DNA from: JBDSLU01 sp039916225
GTDB taxonomy: Bacteria > Acidobacteriota > Vicinamibacteria > Vicinamibacterales > Vicinamibacteraceae
DNA: 46,632 nucleotides
Assembly (NCBI GenBank): GCA_039916225.1
Contig: JBDSLU010000020.1
Coordinates: 1-46,632, forward strand
Direction of reading: 5' to 3'
Part shown: piece by piece, positions 1 through 8,116 of the stretch
Layout: the number at the start of each line of letters is the position of its first letter
Position numbering within the stretch: the stretch's first letter is position 1
Notes under the pieces: generated by a model
The model's database searches: none
Told to the model about the DNA's origin: nothing
The model's input: the letters and a program-made list of their open reading frames with translations, nothing else
Program-made: the position numbers and the translations under genes

Positions 1-13
1 ATCGGGGATATGT

Positions 14-37
14 AAAGCCGCGTTACCACGCGGCTTT
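14..37. terminator. terminator-like hairpin
   Basis: A perfect 9-bp inverted repeat (14-22 with 29-37) encloses a 6-nt loop. The arms begin AAA and end TTT, so the structure could end transcription in either direction. It probably closes a gene lying left of the window. No gene is visible between it and 147. Confidence 0.45.
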
Positions 38-146
38 CGCTCGACGGCTCCGGACTGCGTCCTCGCCGTTCGAGTCAACCGACGAGCAACGCCGAGCGCC
101 GGGATGCATCGCCCGTCAAATGCCGCGGGACTTTCACCACGGGCTG

Positions 147-730
147 CTAGAGCCGCTCGAGGCGGGCCAGCGCGATCACGTCGCGCGCCGCCGCCTGGCC
201 GCTTTCCACCGCACCGTTCATGAACCCCTGCCAGGGCTCGCTGGTGTGCTCGCCGGCGAACAGGACGCGACCGTGGGCGGCGGACAGCACCCGCCGATCG
301 CGCGGATCGAAGGCCGTCCCGAACACCGCGTAGCCACCCCTCGACCAGCGCTCGCGTCCCCACGAGACCGCGCCGCCGATCGGCGATCCGATCGAGGACG
401 GCGTGCCGAGGACCCGCAGGAGCGCGGCGATGCCGCCACGGTGCGCCGCCGCCTCCGCCAGTGAGTCACTCGCCGAGCCACCGCCGAGCAGCGTCAGCAC
501 CGATGCGCGCTGTTCGGCGCCTTCCCAGACGGCGCCGCACGGCAAGTTGCAGCGACGCTTACACCGGAGCCGTTCTGCACGATCGCGCGGGTGCGAACGC
601 GGCCACCGAGGTCATCACGCGCCTCGACGACATGCACCTGCAGGCCGTGCGGCAACAGGTCGAGGGCGGCACTCACACCAGCGAGGCCACCGCCGACGAT
701 CACGATGCGGGTCGGTTGTCGCGCGTGCAT
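147..730 (-). pseudogene. flavin amine oxidase, internally deleted remnant
   Basis: The first 45 or so codons (from ATG at 730) encode a Rossmann FAD-binding start, IVIVGGGLAGVSAALDL, then VVEARDDLGGRVRT, the hallmark of flavin monoamine oxidases. The last 130 codons, in another frame, encode the family's C-terminal FAD-binding end (VLFAGEHTSEPWQGFMNGAVESG) and stop at 147. Normal members have about 430-500 residues; here only about 195 codons span both ends, so the whole substrate domain is missing. The frame changes at roughly 545-590. The remnant cannot make a working oxidase. An assembly join is an alternative to a real deletion. Confidence 0.8.
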
Positions 731-899
731 GCGGCACCGGTGAGGTGATGGGCCAACGCGCGATGGGGCGGCGGGATGCGGAGGTGTGGGCCCGCACGCG
801 AGAACTGCCGGGCGGCCGGTCCGACGTGTGTGCGGCGATGGGGGCCGCGCCAGACCGACCGTCCGGACAGCTGTCAGGCAACTCCGAGGAGCTGCCGCA

Positions 900-919
900 G
901 GCGGCCCCGAAGGGCCGCC
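900..919 (-). terminator. UUCG-tetraloop hairpin after csbD-like gene
   Basis: An 8-bp perfect GC stem (900-907 with 912-919) lies 10 nt past the stop of the CsbD gene. Read on the minus strand the loop is TTCG closed by C-G, the very stable UUCG tetraloop. No T-run follows, so it may act as a 3' stabiliser or weak terminator. Confidence 0.5.
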
Positions 920-929
920 CCTTGCGATG

Positions 930-1151
930 CTACGAACCGGCGCCAGCGCGTCGGGGCTCGGTCGCGATCAACGCGTCGAGTTGCGTATTGACCTCGTCCT
1001 TCGCCAGGCCGTACCGCTCCTGGATGCGACCAACGAGTTGGTCCCGCTGACCGGCGGCCTGGTCGAGGTCGTCATCGGTAAGCTGACCCCACTTCTCCTT
1101 GATCTGTCCCTTGAGTTGCAGCCATTTGCCCTTGAATACATCGTCATTCAT
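930..1151 (-). CDS. CsbD family stress protein
   Basis: This 73-residue hydrophilic protein has the CsbD pattern: KGKWLQLKGQIKEKWGQLTDDDL near the start, then a GRIQERYG segment. CsbD proteins are small cytosolic proteins induced by general stress; their biochemical role is unknown. The ATG at 1151 is chosen because GGAGG sits 9 nt upstream and the family consensus begins right there; a longer frame to 1214 has no such support. A sigma-54-type promoter (1178-1193) lies 27 bp upstream, predicting a leader of about 16 nt that just contains the ribosome site. A UUCG hairpin follows the stop. Confidence 0.9.
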   Translation of the reverse strand: MNDDVFKGKWLQLKGQIKEKWGQLTDDDLDQAAGQRDQLVGRIQERYGLAKDEVNTQLDALIATEPRRAGAGS

Positions 1152-1177
1152 GAGTGGTTCCTCCGGGACGTTGCCAG

Positions 1178-1193
1178 TGCAAGCTGACGGCCA
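1178..1193 (-). promoter_or_regulatory. sigma-54 (-24/-12) promoter of CsbD gene
   Basis: Minus-strand sequence TGGC-CGTCAGC-TTGCA matches the core sigma-54 promoter (TGGCACG-N4-TTGCW) with exact GG-N10-GC spacing. The predicted start site near 1167 leaves a 16-nt leader with GGAGG before the ATG at 1151. Confidence 0.7.
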
Positions 1194-1210
1194 TCTCCGG
1201 CTCGGCCACA

Positions 1211-2869
1211 TCAATTTCCCGGCTTCAGGGCGCGCTTCACGTCGACGCCGAACGCCGGCTTGTCGGGCGTGCCCGAGACACGGATCGGAATCTTGGTGCC
1301 GCCACCGGGCCGACGGAAGAACGGCTGCGCTACGCGCACCAGGATCGACTTGAAGCCGGTCACCGTCTCCGACAGCGAGGCGTCCAGCAACAGATGGCCG
1401 GCGAAATCGAGCTGTTCCGATCCCAGATCGAAGGTGCCGGCGAGCTGCACCACCGATCCCGGCACCGCGAAGGTCAGCTTGCTCAAGCGGATGCGTCCGT
1501 CCTTCATGAGGAAGCGGCCGCTCAGTTTCGAGACGACGCTGGGGCCCGTGTCGCCGGTGTTGCCGCGGCCGCGGCGGCTCAGCGTGTCGATGCGCTGCTG
1601 GACGTCGAAGCTCGTGAAGCGGGCCCGCTCGATCGAGAACGAGCCATCGAGCTGCAACCGTTCCGGCACATCCTTTTCGCCGGCCGGCAGGAGGAACGTG
1701 GTCTGCAGTTTCATCTGGCCGGTCAGGGGCGTCGTCTTGCTCTTGATCGCCAGGCGCAGGATGTCCTCGATCTTCGCGTCGTCGATGGTGACCTGCAGGT
1801 AGACCTTGCGGCCCTTCACGTCCTCGCTACGCACCACTTCACCGCGGGCGACGATGTGCGACGACGACAGCAGCGTGACGTCGACTGGCTCGAGCCAGGT
1901 GTTGCCGTTGGTGCCGTCGACGACCGCGGCGAAGCGCGACTGGAGCCGCACCGGCTGGCCGGCGATGTCGACGTGGAAGTCGGGCGTGTCGGTGGTGCCT
2001 TCGACACGGATGCGCTCGAGCACGCCGTGGAAGCGCCCCTTCGACGACAGGATGCCGCCGATCCCCTTGATGGTGTCGAGGTTGGCGTTGTTGAACTCGT
2101 AGTCGGCGCCGAGTGCCGTCATGCGCGGGTCGGCCGTGTTCCACGGCCCGAAGGTCCCTTTGGCGTAGATCTCGCCTTTGGGCTTCGGATTCGAGACGCG
2201 GGCCTCGAAGCCGGCGGCGCGATCGAAGCCGAAGTCGGTCATCACGAGGTCGTGGATCTCGAAGACGCGCGGCAGCTTGCCCGGATCGTCGGTGTCGATC
2301 TGCAGGCGCGAGGCGCGTGACCGAATCGTGTCGATGAGGATCGGCGTCCGCTCCGACAGCGGCTTCTTCGGCGTGTCTCCGGCAGGCGTGGTGCCGTTGG
2401 CGCCCTTTCCGCCCGGCGCGGCCTCTTTGCCCGCTGCCGCTCCATCCTTCGGCAGCGACAGGCCGGCGCCCTTCAAGCCGCCCGGCGGCAGGCGGATCTC
2501 GAGGCCTTCGAGGTCGATCGCCTTCAGGTGCAGCCGCTTGAAGATCAGCCCGGGGATCGACGCGCTCGCCGCGAAGGACTTGATGCTGATCAGCGGTGCG
2601 ACGTCGCGCCGGCCCTTGTAGCGGACGACGAGTCCGGTCCCGCTCACCTCGGGCTGCGGAAACAGGGACACCTGCAGGGTGGCGATCTCGGTCTCGCTGT
2701 CGAAGCGATCGTTGAGGGCCTTCACCGCCAGGTCGCGCACGTGGGGCGTGACACGCGTGAAGAGCGACGCCAGGACCGCCGCCAGCACGGCGAACAGCAC
2801 GGCGATGGCGACCCAGCCTCGACGGGAGATGCGGCGGCGGCCAGGACGGGTCGGGCGACCTTCTTGCAT
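1211..2869 (-). CDS. AsmA-like inner-membrane-anchored protein
   Basis: A 552-residue protein with a basic N-terminus, one membrane segment (WVAIAVLFAVLAAVLASLF, about residues 19-37) and a long periplasmic region. The region just after the anchor (ALNDRFDSETEIATLQVSLFPQPEVSGTGLVVRYKG) is the AsmA N-terminal pattern, and the C-terminal part (GSFSIERARFTSFDVQQRI, LSGRFLMKDGRIRLSKLTF, VQLAGTFDLGSEQLDFAG) is the AsmA_2-type repeat. AsmA/TamB/YhdP relatives are bridge-like proteins implicated in phospholipid transport to the outer membrane. ATG 2869 is preferred over an in-frame TTG at 2878. A weaker sigma-54-like element lies upstream. Confidence 0.8.
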   Translation of the reverse strand: MQEGRPTRPGRRRISRRGWVAIAVLFAVLAAVLASLFTRVTPHVRDLAVKALNDRFDSETEIATLQVSLFPQPEVSGTGLVVRYKGRRDVAPLISIKSFAASASIPGLIFKRLHLKAIDLEGLEIRLPPGGLKGAGLSLPKDGAAAGKEAAPGGKGANGTTPAGDTPKKPLSERTPILIDTIRSRASRLQIDTDDPGKLPRVFEIHDLVMTDFGFDRAAGFEARVSNPKPKGEIYAKGTFGPWNTADPRMTALGADYEFNNANLDTIKGIGGILSSKGRFHGVLERIRVEGTTDTPDFHVDIAGQPVRLQSRFAAVVDGTNGNTWLEPVDVTLLSSSHIVARGEVVRSEDVKGRKVYLQVTIDDAKIEDILRLAIKSKTTPLTGQMKLQTTFLLPAGEKDVPERLQLDGSFSIERARFTSFDVQQRIDTLSRRGRGNTGDTGPSVVSKLSGRFLMKDGRIRLSKLTFAVPGSVVQLAGTFDLGSEQLDFAGHLLLDASLSETVTGFKSILVRVAQPFFRRPGGGTKIPIRVSGTPDKPAFGVDVKRALKPGN

Positions 2870-2882
2870 GATGACCAATCAT

Positions 2883-2898
2883 TGCGGATTTCGGGCCA
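2883..2898 (-). promoter_or_regulatory. possible sigma-54 promoter of AsmA-like gene
   Basis: Minus-strand TGGCCCG-AAAT-CCGCA has correct GG-N10-GC spacing and 9 of 12 consensus bases. It would start transcription only about 3 nt before the ATG at 2869, giving an almost leaderless mRNA, which lowers confidence. Confidence 0.35.
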
Positions 2899-2973
2899 GT
2901 CAACAGGGCCGTTCGACAGGCCCAGAGGGCTGTCAGCGATTCCGCTCAGTGCCTCATCTGTGGAGACAGCGAC

Positions 2974-3198
2974 ATGAAAATGGCAAGCATCGTCGGTATC
3001 CTGCTCATCGTGGTCGGCGTCATCGGTCTGGCCGTCGGCGGCATCAACTACACCAGCCGCGAGAAGGTCATCGACATCGGGCCGATCGAAGCGACCGCCA
3101 CGAAGCACGAACGCATTCCGCTGCCGCCGATCGCCGGTGGTCTGGCCCTGGCGGCTGGCGTCGTCCTGCTGCTCGTCGGCAACAAGCGGACGTCGTAG
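2974..3198 (+). CDS. small two-helix membrane protein, DUF3185-like
   Basis: A 74-residue protein with two hydrophobic helices (about residues 5-24 and 50-68) joined by a short polar loop, SREKVIDIGPIEATATKHERIPLP. The layout resembles small DUF3185-type membrane proteins; the function is unknown. The ATG follows GGAGACAGCGAC, a usable ribosome site. It diverges from the AsmA-like gene, sharing the 104-bp spacer, and is followed by the convergent sensor kinase. The assignment rests on topology and general resemblance. Confidence 0.7.
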   Translation: MKMASIVGILLIVVGVIGLAVGGINYTSREKVIDIGPIEATATKHERIPLPPIAGGLALAAGVVLLLVGNKRTS

Positions 3199-3268
3199 CG
3201 TCGCCCCTGAACGCTCGTGTCCGGCCGGCCGGCCCCGGTCGTGGGCAACGGCAGCGGCCGGCGCCCCG

Positions 3269-5864
3269 TCAGGCGTGTGGACTGTTCGCAGCGCCGGCGT
3301 CCGACGGCGCCCGGGCGATGAGCGTGCGGAGCGCGAAGGGATCGGCCGGCTTGACGACGTGGGCGTCGAAGCCGGCCTCCCGGGTCGACTGGCGATCCCG
3401 CTCCTGGCCCCAGCCGGTGACGGCGACCAGCACGATGCGGTCGCCGTCCGGCAGGGCGCGGATCCGGCGCCCGGCCTCCAGGCCGTCCATGCCCGGCATC
3501 CCCAGGTCCAGGAAGACGATGTGTGGACGGAACGCCTCCGTCTCGCTGACGGCGCCGGCGCCGTCGTAGGCCGTGCGCACGTCGCAGCCGAACGCCTGCA
3601 CCACCAGCGTCAGGCTGTCGGCGCCATCGCGGTTGTCGTCGGCGATCACGACCCGCCGGCCCAGCGGCTCGTACGAAGCAGGCTCTGCCTCCACCTGGCT
3701 CTCGTCCACGGTGACGCGAGCCGGCAGGCGCACTTCGAACGTGCTCCCCCGATCGAGGCCGCCGCTGCGAGCGAACACGCGGCCCCCGTGCAGTTCGACC
3801 AGGCCCTTGACCAGTGACAACCCGATGCCGACGCCGCCCTGGGCCCGCGTCCGCGCCTGCGAGGCCTGCGAGAACACGTCGAAGATGGTCGGCAGCGCCT
3901 CGGCGGTGATGCCGATGCCGTTGTCGGTGACGGTGATCGCGATCTCTCGTTCGTCGGCCGCGACGCCGATACGGATGCCGGCGCCAGGGTGCGAGTACTT
4001 CGAGGCGTTGCTGATCAAGTTGGCGAACACCTGGGCGATGCGCACGGGGTCGGCGACGATCGGCACCGGAATCGGCGGTGCGTCCACGGAGACCGTCTGG
4101 CCGGCGCTCTCGAGCAGCGGCCGGCTCGTCTCGAGTGCGGCATCGAGCACCGCCTGCAAGGTGAGCGGCTCCATCCGCAGCTCGAGCTTGTTGTGCGTGA
4201 TGCGCGACACATCGAGCAGGTCGTCGAGCAGCCGCGACATCTGCCGCACCTGACGCTCGATGATGCCGCCGACATGGCGCAGCGTGGCGTCGTCGGGCAG
4301 GGCCAGGCGCAGCGCCGCGACGCCGCTCCTGATCGGCGCCAGCGGGTTGCGCAACTCGTGGGCGAGCACAGCCAGGAATTCGTCCTTGCGCCGATCGCTG
4401 TCGCGCAGCGACTGCTCGAGCGCCTTGCGCTGGCCGATGTCGCGGGCGATCGAGGAGGCGCCGATGATGCCGCCGGTCTCGTCGCGGATCGGCGACACCG
4501 ACAGCGACACGTCGATGACGCGGCCGCCGCGGGCGACCCGCTGCGTCTCGAACGGCTCGACCCGCTTCGCCTGCCTGACGCGGTCGAGGATGGCGAGCTC
4601 TTCCTCGCGCCGGCTTTCCGGAATGATGATGTTGACCGACCGCCCGACCGCTTCCTCGGCGGTGTAGCCCAGCATGGCCTGGGCCCCGGCGTTCCACGAC
4701 AGGATGGCGCCGTCGAGCGACTTGGTGATGACCGCGTCCTCGGTCGACTCGACGACCGCGGCGAGCAGGGCGCGGACCTCGTCGGCCCGGCGGCGCTCGG
4801 TCACGTCGAGGACGACGCAGCGCGTGTGGGCGAGCCGGCCGCGCTCCCACCGCGCGCTCGAGCTGATGAGCACGTGCCTGACGCCGCCGTCGCGGCAGCG
4901 CAGGCGGGCCGCGACGTTGCGGAGCGTTTCCCCTCGCGCTATGCGATCGAGCATCTCGTCGACCACCGATCGATCGACGTGGAACTCGGTGACCGCGTGG
5001 CCGATGAACTCGTCGGCGCTGTAGCCGAGCATGGCCAGCTCGGAGCGGTTGGCCCGCACGACCCGGCCGTCGGGGTCGAGCCAGTGCAGGCCGACGCTGG
5101 CGTTCTCGAAGAAGTCGCTCAGATCCTCTTCGCTGGACCGCAGCGCCTGCTCGGTGTGACGCCGCTCGGAGACGTCGCGAAACACCAGCACGCTGCCGGC
5201 GATCTTGCCGTCCGCGCCCCGGACCGGCGCCGCGCTGTCGTCGATCGGCGTCTCGGCGCCGTCGCGGGCGACGAGGACGGTGTGGTTGGCGAGGCCGACG
5301 ACGGCGCCGTCACGCAGCGCGCGCAACGCCGGGTTGTCGACCGGCTGGCGCGTGTCCTCGTTGAGGATGAGAAAGATCGAGTCGATCGGCCGGCCAATGG
5401 CCGCCTGGCTGGTCCACCCGGTGAGCCGTTCGGCCACGGGGTTGAGCGACACCACGGCGCCCGCCTGGTCGGTGACGACGACTCCGTCGCCGATCGACTG
5501 CAGCGTGGTGCGGAGGCGTTCCGCTTCGAGCCGATAGTCGTCGCGGGTCCGGCGCAGCGCGTCGGCGCCGGCGCTGATCAGCCACCCGGTGCCGGCGAAA
5601 ATCAGGATGCCGACGACGTGTGCCGGCTGCAGCCCGTCGGACTCGATGCGGGGAACGAGGAAGAAGGCGGTGGTGATGGCCGCGCTGAGCGCGGTGGAGA
5701 GCAGGCCGGGGCGCAGTCCGCCGTACATGGCGGATGCCATCACGGGCGCCGAAGAAGGTGAGATACGGGAGGTCGCTTCCGAGCCAGTTCGACAGGATGA
5801 GACGCCAGAGGCCCGCGACCAGCGTCGCCGCGATCGCGACCAGGTAGGGAAGCCACGCAGCCAT
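3269..5864 (-). CDS. hybrid sensor histidine kinase (DUF4118-PAS3-HisKA-HATPase-REC), frameshifted near its N-terminus
   Basis: The main frame encodes three PAS domains (starting TLQSIGDGVVVTDQAG, then FFENASVGLHWLDPDG and VVESTEDAVITKSLDG), a HisKA box (AHELRNPLAP), an HATPase domain (NLISNASKYS, DNGIG, GVGIGLSLVKGLVELHGG) and a C-terminal receiver (LDLGMPGMDG). Its true N-terminus, from ATG at 5864, lies in another frame: MAAWLPYLVAIAATLVAGLW and LPYLTFF form the first part of a DUF4118 membrane domain, continued in the main frame by PVMASAMYGGLRPGLLST. Removing one base near 5745-5752 restores the usual DUF4118 spacing. This could be a real lesion, which would leave a kinase without its first helices, or a sequencing error. 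The ligand and partner regulator are unknown. Confidence 0.85.
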
Positions 5865-5968
5865 GCGTCGACGGCGAGCATACAGCGCGAAGACGCGGGC
5901 CGGGCGTCGCGCGAGACCTGGCGATGTCCCCAGGGGCGCGGCGAGCCCGACCCGCGTGAGCCGGACGC

Positions 5969-6334
5969 TTAGTCCGCCTTGCGCTTCACGACCAGCTGGT
6001 TGACGACGCGGAACCCCGTCGCCTCGCGTACCGCGATGGCTTCGGCGCGCGCGCGCTGTTCGCCGCTGGCGACAGTGCCCTTCAGGGTCACGACTTTGGT
6101 CGCGGCATCGGTGTCGACGTTGATGTCGCTGGCGTCGACGGTCTTGTCCATCGAGATGGCCAGCTTCACGTCGGCGGTTTCCGTTGCGGCGGCGGTGCGG
6201 TCGCCGACGTCCGGCTTGGCGGGGGCCTCGGCGACGGGCGGCCGATCAGCCGCTTCCGGCCGTTGTTCGGACGAACAGGCGCCCACCAGGCCGAGCGCGC
6301 CGACGAAGGCAATCTGATACAGGTGTGGTCTCAT
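5969..6334 (-). CDS. BON-domain lipoprotein
   Basis: A 121-residue protein with a lipoprotein signal: hydrophobic stretch then GLVGAC with Cys20 as the lipidated residue. After a low-complexity linker, residues about 52-118 form a BON domain (VKLAISMDKTVDASDINVDT, VTLKGTVASGEQRARAEAIA, TGFRVVNQLVV). BON domains are thought to bind phospholipid or other envelope surfaces and occur in OsmY-type stress proteins. AAGGAGG lies 6 nt before the ATG. The gene starts 32 bp after the outer-membrane barrel gene, so the two are probably cotranscribed. Confidence 0.88.
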   Translation of the reverse strand: MRPHLYQIAFVGALGLVGACSSEQRPEAADRPPVAEAPAKPDVGDRTAAATETADVKLAISMDKTVDASDINVDTDAATKVVTLKGTVASGEQRARAEAIAVREATGFRVVNQLVVKRKAD

Positions 6335-6366
6335 CGCGGATCCTCCTTGGAAGTGAAACGTCGAAC

Positions 6367-6942
6367 CTAGAACCGGAAGGTCGCCCCGACCGTGGCGCGC
6401 CAGAAGTCGAAGCCGCCGAGCTCGAGGTCGACGTCGTCGCTGCTGTCGGTGTCGCGTACGCCGCGGAAGTAACGCAGGTCAGCGCGCAGCCCGACGTTCT
6501 TGCCCACCAGGGCATGGACGCCGCCACCGACATTGATGCCGAAGCTGCTCTCGTCGATGTCGAAGATGTCGTCGGCGTCGCTGAGCCGCGAGCGGATCAG
6601 CCCGGCGCCGGCGACCGCATAGGGCCGGATGCCCGGTTCCCCGAGAGGCGCGCCGATCACGAAGCTGCCCATGAGCGTCGTCACGTTGCTGTCGGTGATA
6701 CCGAGGATCACGCCAGCGTCTTCATCGAGCAGGTCTGGGGCGATGCTGCCGTCGAATTCGACGCCGACGATGCCGTGTGACATCCACGCGGCCGAGGCGC
6801 CATAGGTGACGTGCTGCGAGGATGCGGCGCCACCGAAGGCGCTACCGAGATACGGCGTGATGAGCCAATCGGCTCTCGCCGGCGCAGCGGTCATGACGAG
6901 CAGGAGCGACGCATACACTGTCGACGAGACGGCCCGGACCAT
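6367..6942 (-). CDS. outer-membrane beta-barrel protein
   Basis: A 191-residue protein with a signal peptide (cleavage likely after APARA) and alternating beta-strand sequence ending in RATVGATFRF, with the terminal Phe typical of outer-membrane proteins. The size and strands such as ADLRYFRGV, PYAVAGAGLI and WLITPYLGSAF fit an 8-strand OmpA/OmpW-like barrel (porin_OMP/OMP_b-brl families). GGAGG precedes the ATG. It is upstream of, and likely in an operon with, the BON lipoprotein, suggesting a joint envelope role. A sigma-54-like element lies about 66 bp upstream. Confidence 0.82.
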   Translation of the reverse strand: MVRAVSSTVYASLLLVMTAAPARADWLITPYLGSAFGGAASSQHVTYGASAAWMSHGIVGVEFDGSIAPDLLDEDAGVILGITDSNVTTLMGSFVIGAPLGEPGIRPYAVAGAGLIRSRLSDADDIFDIDESSFGINVGGGVHALVGKNVGLRADLRYFRGVRDTDSSDDVDLELGGFDFWRATVGATFRF

Positions 6943-7007
6943 TCTTCCTCCACCAACGCGACGCGAGACGCACGATCAACCCGCGATCGGCGCGCCGGAT
7001 GTGACAG

Positions 7008-7023
7008 AGCAGAAGTCGTACCG
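7008..7023 (-). promoter_or_regulatory. possible sigma-54 promoter of barrel/BON operon
   Basis: Minus-strand CGGTACG-ACTT-CTGCT has correct GG-N10-GC spacing and 9 of 12 consensus bases. The predicted start site near 6997 gives a leader of about 55 nt. Confidence 0.4.
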
Positions 7024-7150
7024 TCGCCGTCAGGCACCCTCGTGCGCGCCCTCTCCTCAAGGTGCGAACCGCGCGACCGAGGTACGGCACCAACGCGCCC
7101 CGGTCATCGCCACTGTTGCCGTCGAGTACGGCTGACGCGCGTCGCCGATC

Positions 7151-7166
7151 TGGCGGCGCTCTTGCA
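7151..7166 (+). promoter_or_regulatory. sigma-54 (-24/-12) promoter of the 76-aa winged-helix-like gene
   Basis: TGGC-GGCGCTC-TTGCA is an exact core match with GG-N10-GC spacing. The predicted start near 7177 leaves a 16-nt leader carrying GGGAGA before the ATG at 7193, the same geometry as the CsbD gene. Confidence 0.7.
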
Positions 7167-7192
7167 CCGGACGGGACGGGAGAACTGTCTCG

Positions 7193-7423
7193 ATGCCAAT
7201 GGTTACTCGCGTGTTGGAACCCGTCGCGACGCCGGCTGCGTCCGCAACGGAGCTGTCGCAGCGCATTCGTTCGGAGTACGAGGAAATGCCGTGCCTCCGC
7301 CTCACCCTTCCGCAGGCGTCCCGGTTCTGGAACGTGGATCGGGAGACCTGCCAGGCCGCCCTCGATCAGCTGGTCGATGAGGGGGCCCTGGTACAGGGTC
7401 GCTTCGGCTATATGCGCGCCTGA
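7193..7423 (+). CDS. small winged-helix-like protein of unknown function
   Basis: This 76-residue protein has a variable N-terminus and then RIRSEYEEMPCLRLTLPQASRFWNVDRETCQAALDQLVDEGALVQGRFGYMRA (residues about 24-76). The segment TLPQASRFWNVDRETC reads as a helix-turn-helix and DEGALVQ as the start of a wing, so it may bind DNA or a protein partner. Similar short proteins are, to my recollection, common in acidobacterial genomes, but no function is established. It has its own exact sigma-54 promoter, sits near the sigma-54 activator gene and ends at a long hairpin shared with the convergent DUF892 gene. Confidence 0.75.
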   Translation: MPMVTRVLEPVATPAASATELSQRIRSEYEEMPCLRLTLPQASRFWNVDRETCQAALDQLVDEGALVQGRFGYMRA

Positions 7424-7427
7424 TTCG

Positions 7428-7464
7428 TCGCGAGGCGGGCCGGCGCTGCCGGCTCGCCCCGCGA
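7428..7464. terminator. bidirectional terminator-like hairpin
   Basis: A 17-bp inverted repeat (7428-7444 with 7448-7464, 15 of 17 paired, 3-nt loop) lies between two convergent genes ending at 7423 and 7482, where a shared terminator is expected. It lacks a T-tract. Confidence 0.5.
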
Positions 7465-7481
7465 TCCTCGAGCGCCGCGCT

Positions 7482-8015
7482 TCACATCCGGCCCGCGGCC
7501 CGCGCTTTCCCAGGCGTCGGCGCGGCAGTTCCAGCCGCCGCATTGATCCCCGCCTCCGCCAGCCCGGTGAGCGTTTCGTCGGCAGTCTTCTCTTCGTCCA
7601 GCGTTTCCCGCAGCAGCTCCGCCGCATCGGTGTAGCCGAGCCCTTCGGCCCATGCCGCGGCCGTGCCGTAGGCGGCGATCTCGTAGTGCTCGGCCCGCTG
7701 CGCCGAGGCGATGATCATTGCGTCGAGGACGGGACCGGTGTCCTGGCTCAGCGCATCGGAGCCTTCCTCGATGATGCCCGCCATGCCGGCACAGGTTCGG
7801 GTCTGCGGCTTCTCGCCGACCAGCTCGAACACCTGTTCGAGCCGGCTCACCTGGTTCTCCGTTTCGGCCAGGTGGTTCTCGAGCGCGCCGCGCAGCTCGA
7901 CGTCGGCGGACGCCTTGGCCAGCTTCGGCAGCGCTTTCAGCAACTGCTTTTCCGCGTGATAAATGTCGCGGATCTCGTCGAGGAATGCTTCGCGCAGATT
8001 GGTGATGTCAGCCAT
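7482..8015 (-). CDS. DUF892 (YciF-like) ferritin-like protein
   Basis: A 177-residue helical protein beginning NLREAFLDEIRDIYHAEKQLLKALPKLAKAS, the start pattern of the DUF892/YciE-YciF family. Metal-ligand-type residues are visible in the two halves: E and H in DIYHAEKQL, and AEHYEIAAYGT and DEEKTADETLTGLA. The family has a ferritin-like four-helix fold and is induced by osmotic or oxidative stress; its reaction is unproven. ATG 8015 is chosen for its GGAG site and family-typical start. A sigma-54-type promoter and a 5' leader hairpin lie upstream. Confidence 0.9.
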   Translation of the reverse strand: MADITNLREAFLDEIRDIYHAEKQLLKALPKLAKASADVELRGALENHLAETENQVSRLEQVFELVGEKPQTRTCAGMAGIIEEGSDALSQDTGPVLDAMIIASAQRAEHYEIAAYGTAAAWAEGLGYTDAAELLRETLDEEKTADETLTGLAEAGINAAAGTAAPTPGKARAAGRM

Positions 8016-8044
8016 GGAACGTGCTCCTGCGGAATGTGGGTGGG

Positions 8045-8062
8045 ACGCGCGCGAACGCGCGT
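8045..8062 (-). promoter_or_regulatory. 5' leader hairpin of DUF892 mRNA
   Basis: A 7-bp perfect stem (8045-8051 with 8056-8062) has a TTCG loop on the minus strand. It begins about 6 nt after the start site predicted from the sigma-54 element at 8079-8094, so it would cap the 5' end of the transcript and may protect it from decay. Confidence 0.4.
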
Positions 8063-8078
8063 AGGTCACCCACCGACC

Positions 8079-8094
8079 TGCAGGAGACGTTCCA
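8079..8094 (-). promoter_or_regulatory. sigma-54 (-24/-12) promoter of DUF892 gene
   Basis: Minus-strand TGGAACG-TCTC-CTGCA differs from the consensus at two positions and keeps GG-N10-GC. The predicted start near 8068 gives a leader of about 53 nt. It lies in the 101-bp gap between the sigma-54 activator gene and DUF892. Confidence 0.6.
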
Positions 8095-8116
8095 GAACGA
8101 GCTCGAGCGTCGGCCG

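Noticed and set aside
1154..2320. Long plus-strand open frame opposite the AsmA-like gene
   Set aside because: Arg/Ala/Asp-rich, no family resemblance and mirrored by a convincing AsmA-like protein on the other strand; typical GC-rich shadow frame.
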